NCBI RefSeq assembly: GCF_003063545.1
Contig: NZ_NESD01000002.1
Coordinates: 62,001 to 126,000 of the forward strand
Source of the DNA: Limnohabitans sp. Jir61
GTDB lineage: Bacteria; Pseudomonadota; Gammaproteobacteria; Burkholderiales; Burkholderiaceae_C
DNA: 64,000 nucleotides
Direction: 5' to 3'
Below are positions 47,235 to 55,242 of this stretch, in pieces. A model generated the notes under the pieces. The model saw nothing but the letters and a program-made list of their open reading frames with translations, was not told the origin of the DNA and did no database searches. A program made the position numbers and the translations under genes. Every line of letters starts with the position of its first letter. The first letter of the stretch is position 1.

Positions 47235-49145
47235 TTAGCGCAACACCCCAGCGAAATAAGCAGTCAATTCCTCATAACCATCCAGTGGCAACACATGCGC
47301 CACATACTGGTCTGGGCGCACCACCACCATGCAGCCCTTGTCGCGGTTGATGCCGCGCATGTCAAAAATATCGCCCAGACCCTTGTGGTCCACACAAAAC
47401 ACTTTGGCGTGGTCTTGCAAACCCAGCTTGCCTGTTTTGGGTTTGAGCAACGAGGGCATGTGTTCGTATGCGAGCTGGTCAAAGGTTTGTTGGAACACAG
47501 CGCGGCAGTCAATCACCGCATCAATGTCTTCGCCCTTGCGTGTGTGTTTGACGATGGGTGAATTGACGTTGGTCTCTAACCAGTCAGACAGCTTGTGAAT
47601 GGCTGAGCCTGAGCTAGAGGTATCTGCCTTGCCAGCAAATGCATAAATGCGCCAGCGTGCATCAGCCTGTGCCACATGGCCCAGTTGCATTTGCTTGGCG
47701 TCTGACACGCGCACCACGGGGGCTGAGTGGAAACGACGACCAATTTCTTCGCCTGTGGCCAATGCTTGGTGTGCGCTGGCTGCAAACAACGTTGAGGTGT
47801 CGTACTTCACCGCTGTGCCGCCTGTGAACTCTAAGTTGTCTTTGAACTGGCGAATGATGCGCGGCTCTTGGGTGCCATCGCGCTCGGCCTGCGAGGTGGG
47901 GGCTGACATGACGCGTGACCATTTGTGGTCGGTCTCTACCAAACGCTTGGCTTCGGTCAATCGCTCTTTGGTGTAGCTGCGCAGCAGGCTGGGGCTGGCA
48001 CGGCCTTGCAGCACATGCACCATTTTCCAACCTAGGTTGAAGGTGTCTTGCATCGACACGTTCATGCCCTGCCCTGCTTTGGGTGAATGGGTGTGGCACG
48101 CGTCGCCTGCGATGAACACGCGTGGATCGCGGTCCTCGCCCTCGGGCACATCATCAAAGCGGTCGGTGATGCTGTGGCCAATGTCATAGATCGACCACCA
48201 CACCACTTCTTTCACATCAATCGCATACGGTTTGATGATGCGGTTGGCCGCTGCAATCATGTCGTCTTGTGTGAACTTGCGGTGCGCGGCTTTTTCGTCG
48301 GGGCGGAGCTTGTCGAGCGCAACGTACATGCGAAACACGTAACCGCCTTCGCGGGGCAAAATTAATAAGTTGCCCTCGCTGGCTGAAGAGATCAAACACT
48401 TCTGTCGCACATCGGGAAAATCGGTGTTGGCCAAGATGTCCATCACGCCCCAAGCTTGGTTCGCGGCATCGCCCTGCAACTCCCTGCCTATCGCCTTACG
48501 CACGGCCGAGTGCGCACCGTCGCAGCCCACCACGTAGTTGGCGCGTACGGTGCGTGTAGCGCCCCAGTTCAAGCCACTGGCGTCGCGCAGGGTCACGGTC
48601 ACGGGGTGGTCGTCGGTGGTCTCGTCAATGGTCAGCCCCACCACCTCCCAGCTGTAGTCAGGTTCTAGGCGTGAGGGTGAGTTTTTCATCACCTCTAAAA
48701 ACAACTCGTGCAAGCGCGCTTGGTTGATCAAGATGTGCGGCATCTCAGAGCTGTCGTCGGCCACGTCTTGCACGCGGCCTACGCGTTTGATGTGATCGGG
48801 GGTTTCCGGGTCGGGCATCCAAAACGCGGTTTGGTTCACCCAATACGTTTCACGCTTGACCTTGTCGGCAAAGCCAAACGCTTGGAACATTTCCATCGTG
48901 CGCGTGTTGATGCCGTCGGCCTTGCCTTTGATGATGTTGCTGGGCATGCGTTCAGTGATCATCACCTCTATCTCTGGAAACTGCGCCAGCTGCGCGGCCA
49001 AACAAAGACCAGCAGGGCCAGTACCTGAGATCAACACATCTACTTTTTCGGGCAAGGGCTCGTTAATGCCACGGTTGCGGCGGTTGGGCGCAGCTGGCTT
49101 GATGTCTGGGCTGCCACCGCGAAATCCGTCTTTGTAAAACTGCAT
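47235..49145 (-). CDS. mobA: 3-hydroxybenzoate 4-monooxygenase (MobA-like flavoprotein)
   Basis: A 636-residue FAD monooxygenase, much longer than PobA because of a C-terminal thioredoxin-like domain (residues ~470-636, AKVFCVDHKGLGDIFDMRGI, VVRPDQYVAHVLPLD). FAD motifs are VLISGTGPAGLCLAAQLA, the ring GCDGAHSAVR and FIAGDACHTHSPKAGQGMN. Length and the N-terminal lead match MobA of Comamonas testosteroni (3-hydroxybenzoate to protocatechuate). A phenol 2-monooxygenase is the other option. The divergent MarR gene matches the known mobA-mobR arrangement. Both genes have a GGAGACA ribosome site. Confidence 0.9.
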   Translation of the reverse strand: MQFYKDGFRGGSPDIKPAAPNRRNRGINEPLPEKVDVLISGTGPAGLCLAAQLAQFPEIEVMITERMPSNIIKGKADGINTRTMEMFQAFGFADKVKRETYWVNQTAFWMPDPETPDHIKRVGRVQDVADDSSEMPHILINQARLHELFLEVMKNSPSRLEPDYSWEVVGLTIDETTDDHPVTVTLRDASGLNWGATRTVRANYVVGCDGAHSAVRKAIGRELQGDAANQAWGVMDILANTDFPDVRQKCLISSASEGNLLILPREGGYVFRMYVALDKLRPDEKAAHRKFTQDDMIAAANRIIKPYAIDVKEVVWWSIYDIGHSITDRFDDVPEGEDRDPRVFIAGDACHTHSPKAGQGMNVSMQDTFNLGWKMVHVLQGRASPSLLRSYTKERLTEAKRLVETDHKWSRVMSAPTSQAERDGTQEPRIIRQFKDNLEFTGGTAVKYDTSTLFAASAHQALATGEEIGRRFHSAPVVRVSDAKQMQLGHVAQADARWRIYAFAGKADTSSSGSAIHKLSDWLETNVNSPIVKHTRKGEDIDAVIDCRAVFQQTFDQLAYEHMPSLLKPKTGKLGLQDHAKVFCVDHKGLGDIFDMRGINRDKGCMVVVRPDQYVAHVLPLDGYEELTAYFAGVLR

Positions 49146-49223
49146 GTCTTGTCTCCGTTATTGATACCTGTCCGAAACCTCGGAATGAGCAAATGATAAC
49201 TATACTTACTAATAGCCGTCAAG

Positions 49224-49243
49224 ATGGTATGTATGATTACCAT
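49224..49243. promoter_or_regulatory. inverted repeat between mobA and mobR, probable MarR-type operator
   Basis: ATGGTA (49224-49229) and TACCAT (49238-49243) with an 8-base AT-rich centre, in the 124-base divergent region. Size and symmetry suit a MarR-family dimer. It lies about 80 bases from the mobA start and 26 from mobR, so it could control both. Confidence 0.55.
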
Positions 49244-49269
49244 ATTGGTATTTCTACGGAGACACAGGC

Positions 49270-49710
49270 ATGGCGATGCACGACATGGCGGGGCACTTGA
49301 TACGTCGCCTGCAACAGCAATCCACCCAAATCTTTGCGCAGCGCACCCAAGCCGCAGGCTATGACCTGACCTCGGTGCAATACGCCGCGCTAGACGCCAT
49401 CGCCAACAACCCGCATGTCGACCAAGCCACCGTGGCCGAAATCATTGGCTACGACCGCGCCACCATTGGCGGAGTGATTGAGCGTCTAGACACTAAAGGG
49501 TGGGTGCGCCGTGTGGTGAGCGAGCAAGACCGCCGATCGCGCGAACTATCGCTCACTGCCAAGGGCAACAAAATTTACTTGGCGCTGCTGCCCATCGTGC
49601 ATGAGCTGCAAGCAGACATTCTTTACCCCTTGAGTGCGGCTGAGCAAGAGCGCTTTATCAAGCTGGCTCGTCAGGTGGTGTGGCACGACAAGTCGACGGA
49701 CGTAGCCTAG
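49270..49710 (+). CDS. mobR: MarR-family regulator (MobR-like)
   Basis: A 146-residue winged-helix repressor: TSVQYAALDAIANNPHVDQATVAEIIGYDRATIGGVIERLDTKGWVRRVVSEQDRRSRELSLTAKG covers helix-turn-helix and wing, with the DRRSRE basic wing tip. Divergent from mobA with a palindrome between. In C. testosteroni MobR represses mobA and is released by 3-hydroxybenzoate; the same role is inferred here. Confidence 0.88.
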   Translation: MAMHDMAGHLIRRLQQQSTQIFAQRTQAAGYDLTSVQYAALDAIANNPHVDQATVAEIIGYDRATIGGVIERLDTKGWVRRVVSEQDRRSRELSLTAKGNKIYLALLPIVHELQADILYPLSAAEQERFIKLARQVVWHDKSTDVA

Positions 49711-49823
49711 ACCACATAGCAGCCACCCAAGCCAACCAGCATGTCAAGGTTGCACATGAGACGCAACTTATGAAAGCCTGACTTCACCTCAAAACAGTTA
49801 AGGCAGCCAAAAATCAACACGGA

Positions 49824-49852
49824 TTTCTGAATTTAAATTTGTAACTTATAAT
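49824..49852 (+). promoter_or_regulatory. putative sigma70 promoter of the toxin-antitoxin pair
   Basis: Perfect -10 TATAAT at 49847-49852; the -35 region (TTTCTG, 17 bases upstream) is poor. The toxin GTG start lies only 10 bases after the -10, so its mRNA would be leaderless or nearly so. Confidence 0.5.
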
Positions 49853-49861
49853 TCACAAAAC

Positions 49862-50191
49862 GTGTACGACATCCAAACTTATCGCACCGATGATGATGTA
49901 CAGCCCTACGTTGCTTGGTTGGGTGCATTGCCTGATCGTCAAGCCAAGGCTCGGATTGTGGTTCGCGTCAACCGAATGGCTGGCGGCAATCTGGGCGATG
50001 TCAAACCTGTGGGTGACGGTGTATGGGAGGCCCGCATTGACTATGGCCCAGGGTATCGCCTGTACTACGCGCAAGCAGGTCGTCGCTTGATCTTGTTGCT
50101 GATTGGTGGCGATAAACGCACGCAGCAATCAGACATTACAAAAGCACAAGACTACTGGAACAACTGGCAAATGCAGAGGAAATCCAAATGA
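49862..50191 (+). CDS. RelE/HigB-type toxin (phage Gp49-like family)
   Basis: A 109-residue protein with the Gp49/HigB-type fold: VAWLGALPDRQAKARIVVRVNRMAGGNLGDVKPVGDGVWEARIDYGPGYRLYYA and the closing LLLIGGDKRTQQSDITKAQDYW. Such toxins are ribosome-dependent mRNA endonucleases or related RelE-fold inhibitors. Start is GTG at 49862 with no Shine-Dalgarno and a -10 box just upstream. The stop overlaps the antitoxin start (ATGA). Toxin-first order is typical of this family. Confidence 0.9.
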   Translation: MYDIQTYRTDDDVQPYVAWLGALPDRQAKARIVVRVNRMAGGNLGDVKPVGDGVWEARIDYGPGYRLYYAQAGRRLILLLIGGDKRTQQSDITKAQDYWNNWQMQRKSK

Positions 50192-50499
50192 CAGCAAAAA
50201 CTGGACGCTCACATGATGAAGTGGTGGTTGAGATGCTGAGAGCAGACCCCGAATTTGCAGATGCCTACTTGGCCGCTGCACTAGAAGAGACTGAGCAACC
50301 AGGTGGCCATCAAGCCATGCTGACCGCTTTGCGCCACATTGCCGAAGCACAAGGCATGGCTAATGTGGCCGAGAAAGCGGGTATGCCTAGAGAGTCGCTG
50401 TACCGTGCGCTTGGGCCCCGTGGCAACCCCACCATCAAAACCTTGCTCGCTGTTTTAAACGCATCGGGACTTCACTTGTCTGTGGCTAGACAACATTAA
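50188..50499 (+). CDS. HigA-type antitoxin of the addiction module
   Basis: A 103-residue protein: acidic N-terminal part (DPEFADAYLAAALEETEQPG) and a helix-turn-helix of XRE type (IAEAQGMANVAEKAGMPRESLYRALGPRGNPTIKTLLAVLNASGLHL). It matches the 'probable addiction module antidote protein' family that pairs with Gp49-like toxins. It should bind and silence the toxin and repress the shared promoter. Immediately after its TAA the same frame continues into an antitoxin-like remnant. Confidence 0.9.
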   Translation: MTAKTGRSHDEVVVEMLRADPEFADAYLAAALEETEQPGGHQAMLTALRHIAEAQGMANVAEKAGMPRESLYRALGPRGNPTIKTLLAVLNASGLHLSVARQH

Positions 50500-50505
50500 T
50501 GGGTT

Positions 50506-50688
50506 GCTATTAAGAACGCTAAGAAGCCAGACCGCATCACCAGCGAACTGCTGGAAACCGCACATGCACTGAGTAAACACAATGTGCTGCCAGCACAAGA
50601 GCTGAATCAAATCAAAGCATTGCGCACTACACCCCCTGTGTTCACAGCAGATAAAAGACGCTCATCCGAACGCGCACAGCCAAAATGA
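50506..50688 (+). pseudogene. remnant of a second antitoxin/XRE-type regulator
   Basis: A 60-codon open stretch without a usual start codon: A-I-K-N-A-K-K-P-D-R-I-T-S-E-L-L-E-T-A-H, then LSKHNVLPAQELNQIKALRT, TGA at 50686. The ITSELLETAHAL...IKALR pattern resembles the N-terminus of HigA/MqsA-like XRE antitoxins, but the HTH domain is missing. It is in frame with the intact antitoxin, separated only by TAA and two codons. Read as debris of an older toxin-antitoxin unit. Confidence 0.5.
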
Positions 50689-50716
50689 GCTGAGCCGCTT
50701 TTTTGAACTTATAACG

Positions 50717-50813
50717 AAGCAGAAAAGATAAAGGGCCGCATATAGCGGCCCTTTCATTTGGTGCATCTTTCTGCTTGTTAGCGTCCAGAGCGCATATCCC
50801 AATCGTTTTATGC
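50717..50813 (-). ncRNA. tracrRNA of the type II-C CRISPR system
   Basis: On the minus strand, reading from about 50813: an anti-repeat whose core 50787-50806 is exactly complementary to 20 bases of the CRISPR repeat, then a compound fold. A 10-bp perfect hairpin (50730-50739 with 50745-50754, loop ATATA) is enclosed by a long-range helix of 12-13 bp (50765-50776 with 50717-50729, one bulged A). The RNA would be about 100 bases, ending near or after 50717 with the T-rich strand of the helix. The orientation is set by this structure; on the plus strand the anti-repeat would run straight into the cas9 start with no terminator. Ends are estimates. Confidence 0.8.
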
Positions 50814-50820
50814 GGGGACA

Positions 50821-50829
50821 AATATAGCA
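50821..50829 (-). promoter_or_regulatory. extended -10 promoter of the tracrRNA
   Basis: On the minus strand the bases read TGCTATATT, an extended -10 (TGn plus TATATT), placing the start of transcription at about 50813-50815, a few bases before the anti-repeat. No good -35 is seen, as is usual with extended -10 promoters. It lies in the 60-base gap before cas9, divergent from it. Confidence 0.55.
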
Positions 50830-50865
50830 CAATAGGATTCATTAATTTCTTAAAAAGAAACCAGA

Positions 50866-53800
50866 ATGAACAAAATGCGCTACCGCCTTGCACTTGACTT
50901 AGGCTCCACATCACTTGGCTGGGCCATGGTCAGGCTAAATGCAGAAAACCAACCCTGCGCCATTATCAAATCCGGTGTTCGGATTTTCAGCGATGGTCGT
51001 AACCCCAAAGACGGGTCATCACTTGCAGTGACTCGGCGCGAAGCACGCGCCATGCGCCGCCGCCGCGATAGGTTGCTCAAGCGCAAAGCGCGCATGATGA
51101 AAACACTCATCGCGCACGGCTTCTTTCCGCAAGACGAAGAAGATCGAAAACTATTAGAACGTTCTGACCCATTCGCACTTCGCGCCAAAGGACTTGACCA
51201 AGCACTAAGGCCCGATGAATTTGCGCGTGCGTTATTTCACATCAACCAAAGACGCGGTTTTAAAAGCAACCGCAAAACTGACAAAAAAGAAAACGACAGC
51301 GGGGCATTAAAAACGGCCATCAGCCAACTGCGTCAGGCCATGCAAGCCACCCAATGCCGCACCGTGGGCGAATGGCTCAATATGCGTCACCAGTCAGGTC
51401 TATCTGTGCGCGCACGCTATCGCCAACACATGGTGCAGCGCGAAGATGGCAAAACCAAAACAGAAATGCGTTACGACCTATACATTGATCGCGCAATGAT
51501 CGAAGGCGAGTTTGATGCACTTTGGCAAAAGCAATCCGAACTCAACCCCAATCTGTTTACCGAAACGGCGCGTGCGGAACTCAAAGACTGCTTGCTGCAC
51601 CAACGCCCACTCAAACCAGTTAAGCCTGGCCGATGCACGCTCATGCCGGAAGAAGAGCGCGCGCCATTGGCACTGCCTAGCCAACAACGCTTTCGTATTT
51701 ACCAAGAGGTCAACAACCTACGCTTGTTGAAAGAAGGGCTGAATGAAGAAGCACTCTCGTTAGACCAACGCAACCAAATCGTTCAAGCGCTTGAAGGCAA
51801 CACCAAACGAACCTTCACGCAAATTAAAAAACTCATTGGCTTTTCGGGCGATTTCAACCTTGAAGACGAAAAGCGCGCCGAACTCAAAGGCAACAGCACC
51901 AGTGCAATGCTGTGCAAGAAAGATTTGTTTGGCCCTGCATGGTTTGACCTGAGTGAAGATCAACAAGACAGCATCGTGATGCAGCTTGTCAAAGAAGAAA
52001 ACGAAGCCACACTGGTACGTTGGTTACAAGACAACACGGGTATCGACGAGGCAAACGCAGAACGCGTGGCCAACACCAACTTAGCCGAAGGCTACGGCAG
52101 CCTTTGCGCTAAGGCACTGCAAAAAATATTGCCAGCACTCAAGGTCGAGGTCATCACCTATGACAAAGCTGTGCTGGCTGCAGGCTTTGACCATCACAGC
52201 AACATCAGCCATGCCAGCACAGGCGAAATACTACCTAGCCTGCCCTACTACGGCGAATACTTGCAGCGCCATGTTGGCTTTGGCACTGGCAAGCCCGAAG
52301 ACACACCAGAGAAGCGTTACGGCAAGATTGCCAACCCGACCGTACACATTGGCTTGAACCAAATTCGCACAGTGGTAAACGCACTCATCAAACGCTACGG
52401 CCACCCTAGTGAAGTCATCATTGAACTCGCTCGTGATTTGAAGCAGAGCCAAGAGCAACGCAAAGAAGAACAACAGCGCCAAGCCACCAATCAAAAACGC
52501 AACCAACGTATGCGCGAAGACATTGCAGCGCTGCTGCACATCAGCGCTGACCGTGTCAAAACTGCCGACCTTCAAAAAATGATTTTGTGGGAAGAGTTGA
52601 GTTTCAATGTGGCCGACCGACGCTGCCCCTACAGCGGTGTGCAAATTAGCGCGCAAATGCTATTTAGCGATCAAGTGGAGATTGAGCACATCTTGCCTTT
52701 CTCTGAAACCTTAGATGACAGCCTGAGCAACAAAACAGTGGCCATGCGTCAAGCCAATCGCATCAAAGGCAATCGCACTCCATGGCAAGCGAAAGACGAC
52801 TTTGCCAAACAAGGCTGGGCTACAGAAGACATGCTGGGACGCGCCGAACTGATGCCTAGAAACAAACGCTACCGCTTTAGCGAAACCGGCTACGCACAGT
52901 GGTTGCGTGATGACAAAGGATTTTTAGCGCGCGCACTGAACGACACGCGCCACTTCAGCCGTGTAGCGAAGGAATACATGAGCTTGATCTGCCCGCAAAA
53001 CACACGTGCAGTGCCAGGCCAGTTGACCGCCATGCTGCGTGGCAAGTTTGGACTGAACAACATTCTTGGTTTAGATGGTGAGAAAAACCGCAACGACCAC
53101 CGACACCACGCAGTGGATGCATGCGTCATTGCCGTAACAGACCAAGGCATGCTGCAACGCTTTGCACAAGCCAGCGCCAACGCACGTCAGCAACAGCTGG
53201 GTAAATTGGTGGACAACATGCCCATGCCTTGGCCCACCTACCGCGAGCATGTGCAGCGTGCCGTCGAAAACATTTGGGTCAGTCATAAGCCTGATCATGG
53301 CCATGAAGGAGCCATGCATAACGACACAGCCTATGGTTTGGGCGCAAACGGCAAAGTGCGCGTTCACAAAATGGTGGAAGGCGTTCGCACGCTAGAAGAA
53401 AGCTCACTCAAAGTCATTGCATTCAGTGAACCCAAAGCATCAGCACGTCACGGCGTATTACCAACTGGCGACGCCAAACCTTACAAAGGCTACAAAGGCG
53501 ACAGCAACTACTGCATCGAAATTGTGCGCAATGAAAAAGGCAAGTGGGAAGGCGAAGTTGTTTCTACCTTCGAGGCATATCAAATAGTTCGAAAGCATGG
53601 TTTTTCGAAACTACGTCATCCAACCATTAGCGTGAGCAATAAACCTCTCGTCATGCGTTTATTGATTGATGACATTGTGAAATTAAACACATCTGACAAC
53701 GACTATGTTGGACGCATCGCAACGATTAGTGGAAATGGTCAGATATTTATGGCTCCCCACAATGAAGCTAATGTAGATGCGCGAAATCGAAGTAAAGAAG

Positions 53801-53910
53801 ATGCATTTTCTTATATTTCGAAAATGGCTGGTTCACTACAAAAAGCTCATGGACGCCGTGTCACCATTTCACCCATTGGCGAACTAAAAGACCTAGGCTT
53901 TCAAGGCTAA
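50866..53910 (+). CDS. cas9: CRISPR-associated endonuclease Cas9, type II-C
   Basis: RNA-guided DNA endonuclease of 1014 residues, the compact II-C size. RuvC-I is LALDLGSTSLGWAM with Asp11; the Arg-rich bridge helix is near residues 60-85 (TRREARAMRRRRDRLLKRKAR); RuvC-II is VIIELARDL with Glu520; the HNH motif is VEIEHILPFS with His608, and Asn in LSNKTVA; RuvC-III is HHAVDACVIAV with His748 and Asp751. All catalytic residues are present, so both strands should be cut. No csn2 or cas4 is nearby, fixing subtype II-C. The part after ~residue 905 is AT-rich (39% GC by hand count over 53581-53820) compared with ~50% before. A second start three codons on (50875) is possible. cas1 begins 2 bases after the stop. 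Confidence 0.97.
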   Translation: MNKMRYRLALDLGSTSLGWAMVRLNAENQPCAIIKSGVRIFSDGRNPKDGSSLAVTRREARAMRRRRDRLLKRKARMMKTLIAHGFFPQDEEDRKLLERSDPFALRAKGLDQALRPDEFARALFHINQRRGFKSNRKTDKKENDSGALKTAISQLRQAMQATQCRTVGEWLNMRHQSGLSVRARYRQHMVQREDGKTKTEMRYDLYIDRAMIEGEFDALWQKQSELNPNLFTETARAELKDCLLHQRPLKPVKPGRCTLMPEEERAPLALPSQQRFRIYQEVNNLRLLKEGLNEEALSLDQRNQIVQALEGNTKRTFTQIKKLIGFSGDFNLEDEKRAELKGNSTSAMLCKKDLFGPAWFDLSEDQQDSIVMQLVKEENEATLVRWLQDNTGIDEANAERVANTNLAEGYGSLCAKALQKILPALKVEVITYDKAVLAAGFDHHSNISHASTGEILPSLPYYGEYLQRHVGFGTGKPEDTPEKRYGKIANPTVHIGLNQIRTVVNALIKRYGHPSEVIIELARDLKQSQEQRKEEQQRQATNQKRNQRMREDIAALLHISADRVKTADLQKMILWEELSFNVADRRCPYSGVQISAQMLFSDQVEIEHILPFSETLDDSLSNKTVAMRQANRIKGNRTPWQAKDDFAKQGWATEDMLGRAELMPRNKRYRFSETGYAQWLRDDKGFLARALNDTRHFSRVAKEYMSLICPQNTRAVPGQLTAMLRGKFGLNNILGLDGEKNRNDHRHHAVDACVIAVTDQGMLQRFAQASANARQQQLGKLVDNMPMPWPTYREHVQRAVENIWVSHKPDHGHEGAMHNDTAYGLGANGKVRVHKMVEGVRTLEESSLKVIAFSEPKASARHGVLPTGDAKPYKGYKGDSNYCIEIVRNEKGKWEGEVVSTFEAYQIVRKHGFSKLRHPTISVSNKPLVMRLLIDDIVKLNTSDNDYVGRIATISGNGQIFMAPHNEANVDARNRSKEDAFSYISKMAGSLQKAHGRRVTISPIGELKDLGFQG

Positions 53911-53912
53911 GC

Positions 53913-54839
53913 ATGCAAGGCCGCATCGTTGAAGTTGCCGATGACCGCAGACATCTGTCGGTCTATCGCGGTTTCATGCTGGTGCACAGCACAGGCGATG
54001 AGCGTCAAGAGTTAGGACGCGTAGCGCTGGACGATATGGCGGCACTGATAGCCAGCGCACACGGCATCAGCTACACCAACAACTTGTTGGTAGCACTGGC
54101 TGAACGCGGTGTGCCTTTTGTACTGTGCGCGGCTAATCACAAACCTGTTGGCATGTTGTGGCCTTTAGATGGCCATCACCTTCAAGCCCACCGATTTGAT
54201 GCACAAATTGCCTGCACATTGCCTACTAAAAAACGTTTGTGGGCCAGCCTTGTCAAAGCCAAGCTATTGCAACAAGCAGCCGTACTAGAAGCCACAGGCG
54301 TAGCAACTGCGCCTTTAAAAACACTGGCCAAAAACGTACGCAGTGGTGACCCTGACAACCTTGAAGCCCAAGGCGCACGCAAATATTGGGGCCTACTGTT
54401 TGGCTCTTTATTTACGCGTGATCAAGAAGCTGACGGGCTCAATGCCCTGCTGAATTATGGCTACACCGTGCTGCGTGCGGCGACGGCCCGTGCAGTTGTG
54501 GCCGCAGGTTTGCACCCAAGCATTGGGCTGCACCATAGCCATGACAACAACGCCATGCGATTAGTGGATGACTTGATGGAGCCGTTCAGACCTGTGGTCG
54601 ATTGGACCGTTTGGCAACTGCAACACAACCAGCCATGTCACATCAACCCAGAGACTAAACGCGCCTTGGTCAAAAGCCTGTACCTTGACCTTGCCACGCC
54701 CGCGGGCAATACATCTGTACTGGTGGCCATACAAAAACTGGCTACATCTTTGGCGCAAGTACTGACCAACGAGTGCACAGCACTTGATCTGCCACACCCA
54801 TGTGTGCCCGCAGCACATGTGCAGGACATGCGCGACTGA
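53913..54839 (+). CDS. cas1: CRISPR integrase Cas1
   Basis: A 308-residue metal-dependent integrase that, with Cas2, inserts new spacers. Likely metal ligands are Glu151 (DNLEAQGARKYW), His207 (IGLHHSH) and Glu223 (LVDDLMEPFRP). TGVATAPLKTL and the GYTVLRAATARAVVAAGLHPSIG helix region are typical for type II Cas1. Two bases after cas9 and 8 bases before cas2, so the three are one operon. Confidence 0.97.
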   Translation: MQGRIVEVADDRRHLSVYRGFMLVHSTGDERQELGRVALDDMAALIASAHGISYTNNLLVALAERGVPFVLCAANHKPVGMLWPLDGHHLQAHRFDAQIACTLPTKKRLWASLVKAKLLQQAAVLEATGVATAPLKTLAKNVRSGDPDNLEAQGARKYWGLLFGSLFTRDQEADGLNALLNYGYTVLRAATARAVVAAGLHPSIGLHHSHDNNAMRLVDDLMEPFRPVVDWTVWQLQHNQPCHINPETKRALVKSLYLDLATPAGNTSVLVAIQKLATSLAQVLTNECTALDLPHPCVPAAHVQDMRD

Positions 54840-54847
54840 TTCACAAC

Positions 54848-55174
54848 ATGCTGAGCGGATATCGACTGATGTGGATGCTGGTGATGTTTGATTTACCCGT
54901 GGTGACCAAGCCCGAACGCAAAGCAGCCAATGAGTTTCGGCTCAATTTACTAGACATGGGGTTTCTGCGCAGCCAGCTGAGTGTGTACATGCGCTTTTGC
55001 ACCAGCCATACACAAGTACAAACCTATTGCCAACGTGTAGAACAAGCGCTGCCGCTGGGCGGACAAGTAAACATTCTGCAAATGACCGATAAGCAGTACG
55101 AACGCATCATTAGCTTTCAAGGCCGCAAAGCCATGCCTGCGAAAAAGACGCCTGATCAGTTTGATTTGTTTTGA
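54848..55174 (+). CDS. cas2: CRISPR-associated protein Cas2
   Basis: A 108-residue ferredoxin-fold protein: YRLMWMLVMFDLPVVTKPERKAANEFRLNLLDMGFLRSQLSVYMRFC, with the family's first-strand aspartate in FDLPV, and ends with the II-C style KKTPDQFDLF tail. It is the structural partner of Cas1. The start at 54848 follows the cas1 stop by 8 bases; an in-frame ATG at 54800 would overlap cas1. The array starts 68 bases downstream. Confidence 0.96.
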   Translation: MLSGYRLMWMLVMFDLPVVTKPERKAANEFRLNLLDMGFLRSQLSVYMRFCTSHTQVQTYCQRVEQALPLGGQVNILQMTDKQYERIISFQGRKAMPAKKTPDQFDLF

Positions 55175-55242
55175 ATGAGCTGTTTTTTTTGAACGTCCAA
55201 AAGCAAATAAACCCTTGTAAAACAAGAGGTTACGTGCCGTGT

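Noticed and set aside
50787..50865. tracrRNA on the plus strand, leading into cas9
   Set aside because: The anti-repeat would pair equally well, but no terminator or scaffold hairpins follow before the cas9 start, while the minus strand has promoter, anti-repeat and nested hairpins in the right order.
55201..55225. Hairpin between cas2 and the array as a terminator of array transcripts
   Set aside because: The minus strand has a 5-bp stem (CTTGT/ACAAG) with a broken T-run; too weak to call, though it is in the right place.
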